This document shows, in pieces, positions 34,988 through 43,424 of a stretch of DNA of 64,000 nucleotides. Position numbers and translations under genes: made by a program. The stretch's first letter is position 1. Every line of letters begins with the position of its first letter. A model generated the notes under the pieces. The model worked only from the letters and a program-made list of their open reading frames with translations. It did not search any database and had not been told where the DNA came from. Origin of the DNA: Alphaproteobacteria bacterium (lineage in GTDB: Bacteria; Pseudomonadota; Alphaproteobacteria; Micropepsales; Micropepsaceae); NCBI GenBank assembly GCA_024236055.1, contig JACKLF010000001.1, forward strand, positions 558,001 to 622,000, written 5' to 3'.

Positions 34988-36508
34988 ATGTGGCGCGTCA
35001 AATCTCTCGATGCCGTGCTGCGCACGGCCGAGAAGAAATCCCTGCACCGCTCGCTGGGACCGGTCCAGCTGACCATGCTGGGCATCGGCGGCGTCATCGG
35101 CACCGGCATCTTCGTGTTGACAGCGGAAGCGGCACAGAAGGCCGGCCCGGGCATGATGATCTCTTTCGTCATCGCCGGCGCGGTCAGCGCGGTGGCGGCA
35201 CTGTGTTATGCCGAGCTGGCCTCGATGGTGCCCGTTTCGGGCTCGGCCTACACCTATTCCTATGCCGTACTGGGCGAGATCGTTGCCTGGCTGGTGGGCT
35301 GGGCGCTGATCCTGGAATACGCGGTGGCCGCCAGCGCCGTGGCGGTCGGCTGGTCCGGCTATATCGTGGGCCTGCTGGCGCAGGTTCACATCGTCATACC
35401 CCCCGCCCTGGCTGCCGGGCCCTATGCCGGCGGGGTGGTCAACCTGCTGGCGATCTTCATCTCCATGCTGATCACGGTGCTGCTGGTGATCGGCACCCGC
35501 GAAAGCGCCAACGTCAATGCCGTGCTGGTCACCATCAAGCTGGTGGCGCTGGGCGCCTTCATCGCGCTGGCCATTCCGGTGATGCAGAGCGGCAATTTCC
35601 ACCCCTTCCTGCCCAATGGCTGGGGCACCGTGGGGGTGATCGGGGCCGCCGCCTCGATCTTCTTTGCCTATGTCGGCTTCGACGCCGTCTCCACCGCCGC
35701 AGAAGAAACCAAGAACCCGCAGCGCAACGTGCCCATCGGCCTGATCGGCAGCCTGGCGATCTGCACCATCATCTATCTGCTGGTGGCGGCGGGCGCGATC
35801 GGCTCCTTCGGGGCCCAGCCGCTCTACGGCCCGCATGGCGAAATCCTGGAGCCCGGCTCGATGGGCTTGGCGGCGCAATGCGCCCATGTCGCCACCCAGC
35901 CGCTGGTCTGTTCGCGCGAGGCGCTGGCCCATGTGCTGCGCGCCATTCATCACCCGATGGTGGGCAACCTGCTGGGGCTGGCGGCGGGCATCGCGCTGCC
36001 CACCGTCATCCTGATGATGCTGTACGGCCAGACCCGCATCTTCTTCGTCATGTCGCGCGACGGCCTGCTGCCCGAAGTCCTGTCGCGGGTGCATCCGCGC
36101 TTTCACACGCCCCATGTGGTGACCTGGATCACCGGCGTGTGCGTGGCCGGCGCCGCAGCCTTCCTGCCGGTGGGGCAACTGGCCGACATTTCCAATTCCG
36201 GCACCCTGTTCGCCTTTGCCATCGTGTCGATCGCCGTGCTGGTGCTGCGCCACACCGCGCCGGAGCGCAAACGCCCCTTCCGCACCCCGGCGATCTGGTT
36301 CTTCGCGCCGGTGTCGGCGCTGGGCTGCATTACCCTGTTCTTCTTCCTGCCGACCCCGGCGATGGTGCTGTTTCCCATATGGGCCGCCATCGGGCTGGTG
36401 TTCTATTTCGCCTATGGCTATCGCCACAGCCATGTCGGGCGCGGGGTGACCGAAGTGCCCGAACTGGATACGGATGCGCCCAGCGGCTTCATCGCCGAGG
36501 ACGATTAG
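34988..36508 (+). CDS. APC-family amino acid permease
   Basis: Inner-membrane amino acid transporter of about 506 residues with 12 to 14 helices, of the cationic-amino-acid-transporter type (YfnA-like). The first helix contains MLGIGGVIGTGIFVLTAEAA, the broken-helix substrate motif of the APC fold. FAYVGFDAVSTAAEETKNPQRNVP is the classic cytosolic loop. ATG 34988 has GGAGGGTTGGGGT upstream. The gene overlaps the convergent hydrolase gene by four bases at its 3' end. Transport of an amino acid is secure; specificity is not. Confidence 0.92.
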   Translation: MWRVKSLDAVLRTAEKKSLHRSLGPVQLTMLGIGGVIGTGIFVLTAEAAQKAGPGMMISFVIAGAVSAVAALCYAELASMVPVSGSAYTYSYAVLGEIVAWLVGWALILEYAVAASAVAVGWSGYIVGLLAQVHIVIPPALAAGPYAGGVVNLLAIFISMLITVLLVIGTRESANVNAVLVTIKLVALGAFIALAIPVMQSGNFHPFLPNGWGTVGVIGAAASIFFAYVGFDAVSTAAEETKNPQRNVPIGLIGSLAICTIIYLLVAAGAIGSFGAQPLYGPHGEILEPGSMGLAAQCAHVATQPLVCSREALAHVLRAIHHPMVGNLLGLAAGIALPTVILMMLYGQTRIFFVMSRDGLLPEVLSRVHPRFHTPHVVTWITGVCVAGAAAFLPVGQLADISNSGTLFAFAIVSIAVLVLRHTAPERKRPFRTPAIWFFAPVSALGCITLFFFLPTPAMVLFPIWAAIGLVFYFAYGYRHSHVGRGVTEVPELDTDAPSGFIAEDD

Positions 36509-37563
36509 GGCCCAACAGCGATCGAGGGTACTTTCGCCAACCAGGCCCCCAGCCGGTCTTTCCAGAAGGCGGCATTGCCGGTGGTGCCGTGGCCGCGCGT
36601 GGCGGTGCTGGCGGGGATCAGATAATAGTCTCCATGCGCCAGCCGCTTCATCGCCCGTTCGGTGGTACCGGTGATGGCGGGGTTGCGCTCATCATCGGCG
36701 GAATTGATCGCCAGCACCCAGGCCGTGATGCTTTCCAGTTTCGGCGCGGCATCGTAGTCGCGCGAAGCGTCGAACTGGTAGATCGTGTCGTTGGCGTCGC
36801 CGCGCGGAGGCTCCTTCAGCTCGCCATCGACAATTGCATCGGTGGCGGCGCGCGTGGGCGCACGCTCCTGCCAGGCCAGATCGCCGCCGCTGGTCGCCAG
36901 ACCGAAAAAGGCCCGCGCGATGGTCAGCCCATGCGGCTGCACCGTGTAGTTGCCGCCCTTCCATTGCGGATCGGCCTTGATCGTCTCGATCATCATCCGC
37001 CGCAGCATCCAGTTGCGGGCCGCCATCGCCGTGGGCTGGCTTGCCAGCGGCGCCGCCGCATCCATGAACCCGGGAAAGCTTTCCGTCCATGTCCAGCTCA
37101 TCATGCCGCCCATGGAATTGCCGATCACCAGCCGCAGGTGACGAACACCCAAACCTTCGGTCAAAAGCCGGTGCTGGGCGGCAACCATGTCATCGTAATT
37201 GTAGCGCGGGAATTTCATCCTGAGCCCGTCGGACGGCTTGGAGGATTTCCCGGCCCCGATGGAGTCCGGCAGGATGATGAAATAGCGCGCCGCATCCAGC
37301 GGCTGGCCGGGGCCAAACAGTTCGCCGCCAAAGCTGGCGCCCAGCATGCCATTGCCCGTGCCGCCGGTGCCATGCAGCACCAGCACCGCCGGGTTCTTCG
37401 GATCACCCAGCGTCGTGTAATGCTGCCTCAGAACCGGCAGCACCGAACCATCGTGAAAGCGGAAATCGTGGATGGTGAAATCGTCTTCGCGCGGGGCGGC
37501 GATGGCGGGCGCGGCGGCCAGTGCCAGCGCCATGACAAGCGCACCGCGCAGAGCCACTTTCAT
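36505..37563 (-). CDS. Exported alpha/beta hydrolase, homoserine acetyltransferase-like fold
   Basis: A secreted alpha/beta hydrolase of 352 residues with signal peptide MKVALRGALVMALALAAAPAIA. The nucleophile elbow is VIGNSMGGMMSW, the acid is probably in INSADDERNP, and the His in ATRGHGTTGNAAFW. The shape LVLHGTGGTGNGML...ILPDSIGAGKS resembles MetX-type acyltransferases, but the export signal argues for a hydrolase. Its ATG overlaps the stop of the HpcH/HpaI-like gene (ATGA), making it the last gene of the Nif3-Nif3-aldolase-hydrolase operon. The natural ester or thioester substrate is unknown. Confidence 0.85.
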   Translation of the reverse strand: MKVALRGALVMALALAAAPAIAAPREDDFTIHDFRFHDGSVLPVLRQHYTTLGDPKNPAVLVLHGTGGTGNGMLGASFGGELFGPGQPLDAARYFIILPDSIGAGKSSKPSDGLRMKFPRYNYDDMVAAQHRLLTEGLGVRHLRLVIGNSMGGMMSWTWTESFPGFMDAAAPLASQPTAMAARNWMLRRMMIETIKADPQWKGGNYTVQPHGLTIARAFFGLATSGGDLAWQERAPTRAATDAIVDGELKEPPRGDANDTIYQFDASRDYDAAPKLESITAWVLAINSADDERNPAITGTTERAMKRLAHGDYYLIPASTATRGHGTTGNAAFWKDRLGAWLAKVPSIAVGP

Positions 37564-38642
37564 ACCGGCATCCGCCGCTTGGTATATTCGCGGCCGATCA
37601 GCGACGAGGCTTCCGAACATTCCAGCACCTTTGCGCCCACCTTGATGCTGTCGACCACGGTTTCGGGGATACAGGTGTCCAGCAGGCCCACACCGCTGGC
37701 CCGGCAGGCCGCCGCCACGCGCAACCGCGCTTCGGCGACATTGGGCGCGATCGAGGACGGTACGCTGTATTCGGTTTTGCGCGGCACCGGCGGGTCGGGA
37801 TAGAAGCTCAGCCCGTTCAAAGACATTGCCATGTCGCCCGGCCCCCATTCGGCAAAGGCGATGCCGGGTACGGCGAATGTCTTTTCGACATTGTCCAGCG
37901 CCCATCTGTCCTCGATCTTCAGGCCCAGCATCAGCTCGCCATCGGGATTGAGCGGCCAAACATCGGCGATGCGGGTATAGCGGTTGTTGTTGATGCCCCA
38001 CATGCGCGCGGCAAAGCCCTGGCTGCCATTGCCGCGCAAACCCTCGCCGCCATAGGGCAGGTCGCCCAGCGCCGCGCGCGCCCTGGCCGGATAGGGAAAG
38101 GGATAGCGCATCGCCTGGATTGCGGCGGCCACAGCGCCCGGATCGCGCGCGTGGCAGACATTCACGCCCATCACGCCGCAGGCCAGTATCTGCGCCACCA
38201 TCCAGCTGTTGTGCTCCATGTATTCCTTGCTGTAGCCGATGATCGGCATGGGACAGAAGGTGGCCGGCGTGCGATGACCGCTGCGCGTGGGACCGCCATC
38301 CACCAGCCCGCGCACGAAGTTGCGCACATCGGCCAGGTCGAAGCAGGCATGTTCCAGGTCGATGCAGATGGCGTCGGCCCAGGTCTGGGCCATCTTCTTG
38401 CCCATCTCATAGCCGTTGCCCTCGCCCGACGGCCCCCAGGAGACATAGTACATGGGCTGGCCGTCTTCCCACAGCTCGATCGCCTTGTTGATGCGGCGCG
38501 GCTTGTAGTTCGGATCGACCGTCGAGGGCTGCTTGCCCGACCAGACCCAGCGCGGCTGGCGCACCGCCTGCTGGGCCAGGGCCTCGCCGGCGATGGCGAT
38601 GCCGGCGCCCGCGAACAGGAAGTCCCGCTTCTTGATGTCCAT
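37560..38642 (-). CDS. HpcH/HpaI-like protein, Tat-exported, paralog 1
   Basis: TIM-barrel protein of the HpcH/HpaI aldolase/citrate-lyase superfamily, 360 residues. The N-terminus MDIKKRDFLFAGAGIAIAG looks like a Tat signal with Lys-Arg instead of Arg-Arg. Superfamily sites: AICIDLEHACFD (general-base His), GLKIED (metal Glu) and WGPGDMAMSLNG (metal Asp). The Arg of pyruvate aldolases is not seen where expected (TFCPMPIIG). The protein ends GREYTKRRMPV. Three paralogs lie at 53-57 kb. It is operonic with two Nif3-like genes upstream and the exported hydrolase downstream. It is the most divergent of the four. The reaction is unknown. Confidence 0.85.
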   Translation of the reverse strand: MDIKKRDFLFAGAGIAIAGEALAQQAVRQPRWVWSGKQPSTVDPNYKPRRINKAIELWEDGQPMYYVSWGPSGEGNGYEMGKKMAQTWADAICIDLEHACFDLADVRNFVRGLVDGGPTRSGHRTPATFCPMPIIGYSKEYMEHNSWMVAQILACGVMGVNVCHARDPGAVAAAIQAMRYPFPYPARARAALGDLPYGGEGLRGNGSQGFAARMWGINNNRYTRIADVWPLNPDGELMLGLKIEDRWALDNVEKTFAVPGIAFAEWGPGDMAMSLNGLSFYPDPPVPRKTEYSVPSSIAPNVAEARLRVAAACRASGVGLLDTCIPETVVDSIKVGAKVLECSEASSLIGREYTKRRMPV

Positions 38643-38669
38643 TGCGCGTTCCCTCAGATGGTTGTTGTT

Positions 38670-39491
38670 CTAGATGTCAGGCGACCAATAGCCTTCGCCA
38701 ACCGGCAGAAAGGCAATCGGCAAATCCGGAACGACAGTCTTCAGCCAGTCGGCGCAAAAGCGCATGCCCGGTTCGACCGAAAGCACCTCGCCCAGCAGGA
38801 TCATCGCCTTTTTCGATCCGCTGGCGATCATGTCCTGCACATATTCGACCGCTTCCCATTCGCGACAATAACCCGCCAGCACCACATCGGCCGGCCCGTT
38901 CAACAACGCGATGGTGGGCATCTGGGCGGCGTTGCCCAGCGCCACGCCCACGCGCCGCACCGGCAGTTTCGGATCGCCCACCACCCGCATGGTCGTATCG
39001 CCCAGTTTGGCCTGCAGGTCGCCCGCCAATGCCAGAAGCGTGGTTTCGCCGATGTCAAAAACCTCGCCCTGCCCCGGCATGGTCCAGCCCAGCATCCTGG
39101 CCATGCCTTCGGTCAAGCCATTGGGCTTTCGGTCCAGCCAGTGATCGTGCAGGTTGAACACCACCAGCTTGTGGTCGCGAATGAAATCACGCTTTTCCTG
39201 GAACAGGGCGTTGCCTTCCACGCCATCCAGAGTGTCGTTGGTGGACCAGAAGCCCGGATCGTAGGTCACGACCAGATTGTGCCCGGATGATGCGGCGCGG
39301 CTGAGGCAATCCAGCGAGGCGATGGCGGTGACAGCGATGCCCGCCACGGGAGTCAGCGGATCGCCCGCGCTGACATGATCGATTGTCTTCGCCCGGCCGT
39401 CCGCACCCGTCGCCGCGACGATCTGTTCGATCACCTGCAGCGCCGTCACCGGTCCGGTGGGATTGGGCATGAAAGGGGATCGCGCGGCCAT
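38670..39491 (-). CDS. Nif3-like protein, second copy, degenerate metal site
   Basis: A 273-residue Nif3-like (dinuclear-metal hexamer family) protein, clearly paralogous to the adjacent gene at 39494. Shared blocks: VAGIAVTAIASLDCLSRAASSGHNLVVTYDPGFWS, FNLHDHWLDRKPNG, TMRVVGDP, and the C-terminal VLSVEPGMRFCADWL. The metal-ligand His of ITHxP is Tyr here (VTYDP), and the HxxxE pair (GHVLSE in the sister gene) reads GEVLSV. Metal binding is therefore doubtful. ATG 39491 lies two bases after the sister stop; ATG 39470 is possible. No export signal is visible on this copy. Confidence 0.78.
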   Translation of the reverse strand: MAARSPFMPNPTGPVTALQVIEQIVAATGADGRAKTIDHVSAGDPLTPVAGIAVTAIASLDCLSRAASSGHNLVVTYDPGFWSTNDTLDGVEGNALFQEKRDFIRDHKLVVFNLHDHWLDRKPNGLTEGMARMLGWTMPGQGEVFDIGETTLLALAGDLQAKLGDTTMRVVGDPKLPVRRVGVALGNAAQMPTIALLNGPADVVLAGYCREWEAVEYVQDMIASGSKKAMILLGEVLSVEPGMRFCADWLKTVVPDLPIAFLPVGEGYWSPDI

Positions 39492-39493
39492 GC

Positions 39494-40402
39494 TCAGACT
39501 TTCGTGTTGATCTCGAACACCGGATCGGCCGGCCGCCAATAGGGCTGGATGATGGGCACGAAGCGCACCGGCACCTCCGTGACAAAGCCCGCCAGCCAGT
39601 CCGCACACGCCTGCATGCCCCACTGTTCGGACAGGACATGCCCCAGCACGATCAGCCCCTTGGGCCTCCCCGCGCTGACCAGGTCGCGGGCATAGGCGAT
39701 CAGGTCCCAGTCCTGCGCCTCGCCGATCACCAGCACATCAGCCTCGTCCAGATAGGGAATGCCGGGAAAGCTGCTGCAATTGCCCCAGCTTGCGATGACG
39801 CGGTTGACCGCCAGGTCCGGCTTGCCGATCACCCGCATCGTGCGGTCGCCCAGCGTGCTGGCGAACTGTCCGGCCAGCGCCTTCAGCGTGGTTGGCGGCA
39901 GGTTGAAGATGCGGTTGTTCTGGCTGTCCATATAGGGCTGCCAACCCATCTTCTGCATCATGCCCAGGTTGATGCCGTCGATGGGCTTCCTGGCATGCCA
40001 GTGGTCGTGCAGGTGATAGACGGTCAGATTGTGTTCGCGGATATAGGCCAGCTTGGTGCGATAGAGCGGATCGTCCTGAATCTGCTCGACATGATCGGGG
40101 TGCGACCAGAAGGTCGGCTCGTGAGTGATGACGAAGTTCAGCCCATTGGCGGTGGCCGCCTTCAGCGCATCAAAGGTCGCCATCATCACGGTGGCGACGC
40201 CGGTGACCGGCGCATCACTGCTGCCGGCGACGATATGGTCCACGCCGCGCTCGAACCATTCGGTCCCGATGCGGGTTTTCATGCGGCCCAGAACATCGCC
40301 CACGGTCAACGGCGCGCGCGCGGCGGCGCGATATGGCGACAACGCCAGCGCTGCGCCCGCACCGGCCATCGCTCCGCGCCGGTTCCAGCCGGTCTTCTGC
40401 AT
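39494..40402 (-). CDS. Nif3-like dinuclear-metal protein with Tat signal
   Basis: A 302-residue Nif3-family protein, first gene of the minus-strand operon. MQKTGWNRRGAMAGAGAALALS is a twin-arginine signal, unusual because Nif3 proteins are normally cytosolic. Candidate metal ligands remain: VITHEPTFW, YHLHDHWHARKPIDG and GHVLSEQWG (HxxxE). A ribosome-binding GGGGAGG lies upstream of ATG 40402. Nif3 proteins have no settled biochemical role, although some are annotated as GTP cyclohydrolase type 2. The neighbours suggest action on an extracellular catabolic substrate. Confidence 0.82.
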   Translation of the reverse strand: MQKTGWNRRGAMAGAGAALALSPYRAAARAPLTVGDVLGRMKTRIGTEWFERGVDHIVAGSSDAPVTGVATVMMATFDALKAATANGLNFVITHEPTFWSHPDHVEQIQDDPLYRTKLAYIREHNLTVYHLHDHWHARKPIDGINLGMMQKMGWQPYMDSQNNRIFNLPPTTLKALAGQFASTLGDRTMRVIGKPDLAVNRVIASWGNCSSFPGIPYLDEADVLVIGEAQDWDLIAYARDLVSAGRPKGLIVLGHVLSEQWGMQACADWLAGFVTEVPVRFVPIIQPYWRPADPVFEINTKV

Positions 40403-40531
40403 GCCCTATCCTCCCCGGGAAACGCAGCCTAACATGGCCTCCGCCCGGCGCGAGCCCGCACATCTCTCAAAGTGTGCCGTCCGGTTGATGAATTCACCGC
40501 CGCGGGCGTCATAAGGTGTGGGGGACGTGCC

Positions 40532-41944
40532 ATGTTTGTGAAATATGCGCCTGGAATTTTGCTGCTGTGCGGCATTGCCATTGTGGCGCCGGCGCTTGTC
40601 ACGCCGGTCTTGGCACAGGACCGTGCCGCCATCGCCGCCGCATCAGCTGCCGAGCGCCAGCGCGAGATGAACCTGTTGGGCATCGCGCGGATGCAGAAGG
40701 GCGCGACCGCCTATGACATCGGCGCGCCCGGCAACGCCAATTACGACGAGGCCAGGGCCAATCCCTATCCCGATCTGCCGCCGCTGATGGTGCTGAATGA
40801 CGGCACGACGGTCACCACGCCCGCCCAGTGGCAGGCCCGCCGCGCCCAGATCAAGGCGCTGTTCGACGAGAATGTGTACGGCAAGTATCCCGCCCATATT
40901 CCGGGCGTGACCTGGCGCGTGACCGGCACCGAACGCCGCGACGTGGCGGGCATTGCCGCGATCGTCAAGCATGTCACCGGCCGGGTCGACAATTCCGCCG
41001 CCCCATCGATCAGCGTGTCCATCGACATGGATGTGGTCACCCCCGCCGCCACGCAGGGCCGCAAGGTGCCGGTGATCATTGGCGGCGGCTCGATCCGCCC
41101 GCGCCCGGTGTTTCATCGTCCGCCCGGCGCGCCGGTGCATCTGCTGAAGCAGCCGGACACTCCGCCCGACTCCGCGCAGCTTCTGCTGGCCAAGGGCTGG
41201 GGCTTTGTCTGGATCGATTACAATGGCGTACAGGCCGACAATGGCGCGGGCTTGGGCAAGGGCATCATCGGCCTCACCAACAGGGGCAAGCCGCGCAGCC
41301 TGGACGATTGGGGCGTGCTGCGTGCCTGGGCCTGGGCGGACAGCCGCGCGCTGGATTATCTGCAGACCGATGCGGATGTGAATGCAAAGGCCGTCGGCGT
41401 GATGGGCCATTCGCGCGGCGGCAAGGCGGCGCTGGTGGCGATGGTCGACGATCCGCGCATCGCCATCGGCTATATCTCGTCATCGGGTGCGGGCGGCGCG
41501 AACCTCTACCGGCGCAACTATGGCGAGACGATCGGCAACCTGGCAGGGAGCAACGAGTTTCACTGGTTTGCCGGCAACTTCCTGCGCTATGCCGCCGCCG
41601 GGCACACGCCCAACGAGATGCCGGTCGATTCCCACGAATTCATCGCCCTTGTCGCGCCGCGCCCGGTCTTTTTCGGCGGCGGCGCGCTGATCACCGACCC
41701 CGACTATGCGCCGGGCGACGCCTGGCAGGATGCGCGCGGCATGTTCATGGCCGCATCGGCGGCCAGCTCGGCCTGGACGCTGCTGGGGCACAAGGGTCTG
41801 GGCAGCGGCACCTTCCCGCCGATGGACACACTGATCGACAGCGGCGATGTCGCCTGGCGTCAGCATCCTTATGGCCACACGCCCGCGCCCAACTGGCCGG
41901 CCTTCATCGCCTTCGCCAGCCGCTACCTGAAGGCGGCGCCGTAA
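40532..41944 (+). CDS. CE15-like glucuronoyl esterase, secreted
   Basis: A secreted alpha/beta hydrolase of 470 residues with a signal peptide ending near VLAQ. GVMGHSRGGKAALVA matches the GxSRxGK nucleophile motif of carbohydrate esterase family 15. SSSGAGGANLYRRNYGET followed by NEFHWFAGNF also fits, as does the C-terminal His in HPYGHTPAPNW. CE15 enzymes cut the ester between 4-O-methylglucuronic acid of xylan and lignin alcohols. GGGGGA lies six bases before ATG 40532. It is divergent from the Nif3 operon across 129 bases. Family assignment by motif is good; the exact ester is not proven. Confidence 0.82.
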   Translation: MFVKYAPGILLLCGIAIVAPALVTPVLAQDRAAIAAASAAERQREMNLLGIARMQKGATAYDIGAPGNANYDEARANPYPDLPPLMVLNDGTTVTTPAQWQARRAQIKALFDENVYGKYPAHIPGVTWRVTGTERRDVAGIAAIVKHVTGRVDNSAAPSISVSIDMDVVTPAATQGRKVPVIIGGGSIRPRPVFHRPPGAPVHLLKQPDTPPDSAQLLLAKGWGFVWIDYNGVQADNGAGLGKGIIGLTNRGKPRSLDDWGVLRAWAWADSRALDYLQTDADVNAKAVGVMGHSRGGKAALVAMVDDPRIAIGYISSSGAGGANLYRRNYGETIGNLAGSNEFHWFAGNFLRYAAAGHTPNEMPVDSHEFIALVAPRPVFFGGGALITDPDYAPGDAWQDARGMFMAASAASSAWTLLGHKGLGSGTFPPMDTLIDSGDVAWRQHPYGHTPAPNWPAFIAFASRYLKAAP

Positions 41945-41968
41945 AACCAGTTTTTTGAAAAGGCTTGG

Positions 41969-42001
41969 CATTCATTTTCGCATGTCGTGCGGAAATGAAT
42001 G
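41969..42001 (-). terminator. Hairpin at the 3' end of tRNA-Pro
   Basis: CATTCATTTTCGC pairs with GCGGAAATGAATG (13 bp with one G-T pair) around a seven-base loop. It lies between the CE15-like gene and tRNA-Pro and starts inside the encoded CCA. On the minus strand a TTTT run appears seven bases after the stem, so terminator strength is uncertain. Confidence 0.5.
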
Positions 42002-42077
42002 GTCGGAGCGAGAGGATTTGAACCTCCGACCCCTTGTCCCCCAGACAAGTGCGCTAACCAGGCTGCGCCACGCTCCG
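42000..42077 (-). tRNA. tRNA-Pro (GGG)
   Basis: Read on the minus strand: acceptor CGGAGCG pairs with CGCTCCG, and the anticodon stem CTTGT/ACAAG holds loop CTGGGGG with anticodon GGG. The T-arm is GGAGG-TTCAAAT-CCTCT. The D-loop has the extra base AGCCTGGTTA. Discriminator A and encoded CCA are present. Confidence 0.95.
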
Positions 42078-42185
42078 ACGTATTTTTTGATGGACCCGAA
42101 GGCCCAGGGGGTATGGAAAGGCGGCGGACTATAGTGGCGGGGCCCCGCCGCAGCAACCGCCAATTTCGGCTTATTTTCCGGGCAA

Positions 42186-42974
42186 TTACGCCGCAGGCTG
42201 GATGCTGGCCCGCGCCGTGACAAGGCGGGTTTTCAGGCCGGTCAGCTCGTCCAGAATCTCCTCCAGGCGGGCGCGATCCTCCGCGGCCATCCCGTCCTCG
42301 TCCGCCACGGCCTCTTCGGCGGCGGCATCGGCGACATCTACGTCATCCAGATCGTCGCCGGCATAAGCCTGCGCCTCGCCCGCGCCGCATTCCAGGTCGG
42401 GCGCCAGATTGGCCTCGTCCCAATCGGACGCATCCATGACCGGCTCATCGACCTCAGCCACATCCGGCGCCTGAGGCGCGTCACGGGTCTCATCGGCCCG
42501 GATGATCTGCGGCGCGGCAGGCGCCTCAGATTCAGCTTCCGGCATATCGAAGAACGGCAGGGTCATTTCCTGCGTCGGCACCGCGCGCAGATGCGTGGAC
42601 CGCTTCTTCGCCGCCGTCTTTTCCACATAGACGATCTTTTCGATCACCACCGGCTCGGGCTCGGCTGCGGGCGCGGCGCCATTGCGGCCCAGGCCGGCAA
42701 CATGGCGAACGCCGCGCTCCTTCAGCACCTTCTGCACGCCCTTGATCGTGAACCCCTCGTCATAGAGCAGCGCACGCACGCCCTTGATCAGGTCGATGTC
42801 CTCGGGCCGGTAATAACGGCGGCCGCCCGCGCGCTTGACGGGGCGTATCTGCGCGAACCGGCTTTCCCAGAAGCGCAGCACATGCTGCGGCACATCCAGT
42901 TCGTCGGCCACTTCACTGATGGTGCGGAATGCCTCCGCCGACTTCGGCGAATAGGCGAATGCTGCTGATGACAC
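42186..42974 (-). CDS. MerR-family transcriptional regulator
   Basis: A 262-residue regulator. The N-terminal MerR winged helix reads FRTISEVADELDVPQHVLRFWESRFAQIRPVKRAGGRRYYRPEDIDLI, followed by the KGVRALLYDEGFTIKGVQKVLKERG helices. The remaining 150 residues are acidic, low-complexity and probably disordered (many Asp, Glu, Ala). It lies immediately after ihfA (no gap), in the position usual for alphaproteobacteria. The effector is unknown, and no Cys-based metal site is visible. DNA binding is confident; targets are not. Confidence 0.9.
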   Translation of the reverse strand: MSSAAFAYSPKSAEAFRTISEVADELDVPQHVLRFWESRFAQIRPVKRAGGRRYYRPEDIDLIKGVRALLYDEGFTIKGVQKVLKERGVRHVAGLGRNGAAPAAEPEPVVIEKIVYVEKTAAKKRSTHLRAVPTQEMTLPFFDMPEAESEAPAAPQIIRADETRDAPQAPDVAEVDEPVMDASDWDEANLAPDLECGAGEAQAYAGDDLDDVDVADAAAEEAVADEDGMAAEDRARLEEILDELTGLKTRLVTARASIQPAA

Positions 42975-43304
42975 CTAGTCCTCGCTCCCCGGACCTTCGC
43001 TACCGTTATGTTCCTGGCCGTTGATCGTCGCCTTCAGCACATGGCTGGGACGGAAGACCAGCACCCGGCGCGGGGCAATCGGCACCTCGTCGCCGGTCTT
43101 GGGATTGCGGCCCATGCGCTGCGACTTCTGGCGCACCGCGAAGGTACCGAAGGACGACAGCTTCACCGTTTCGCCGCGGGCCAGCGCGCCGCAGACTTCT
43201 TCCAGCATGTCTTCGACCATCTGGGCCGAGTCGGTACGGGACAGGCCGACCGCCTGAAAGACGGCTTCGGTGAGGTCGGCGCGGGTCAAGGTTCCAGTGG
43301 TCAT
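42975..43304 (-). CDS. ihfA: Integration host factor alpha subunit
   Basis: DNA-bending architectural protein of the HU/IHF family, 109 residues. TLTRADLTEAVFQAVGLSRTDSAQMVEDMLEEVC forms the helical body. GETVKLSSFGTFAVRQKSQRMGRNPKTGDEVPIAPRRVLVFRPS contains the beta-arm with the intercalating proline region (RNPKTG). The acidic C-terminal tail is lineage-typical. The gene follows fabH by 120 bases and directly precedes merR. Confidence 0.95.
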   Translation of the reverse strand: MTTGTLTRADLTEAVFQAVGLSRTDSAQMVEDMLEEVCGALARGETVKLSSFGTFAVRQKSQRMGRNPKTGDEVPIAPRRVLVFRPSHVLKATINGQEHNGSEGPGSED

Positions 43305-43424
43305 GTTGACGACTCTCTAGTTATCCACAGAACGGTAAACCCGCCCGCGAATAACGGTCAAGATCAAAGACTTGGACGGAGACCTTTAAGTTGCGGTCCG
43401 GGTAATGACGATCAGGCCGCGCGG

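Noticed and set aside
34981..37803. 940-codon plus-strand frame across the permease and hydrolase genes
   Set aside because: It is out of frame with the permease and antisense to the hydrolase. Both real genes have clear families.
40485..40517. TTGATG ... TAAGGT as promoter of the CE15-like gene
   Set aside because: The spacer is 21 bases, outside the functional range.
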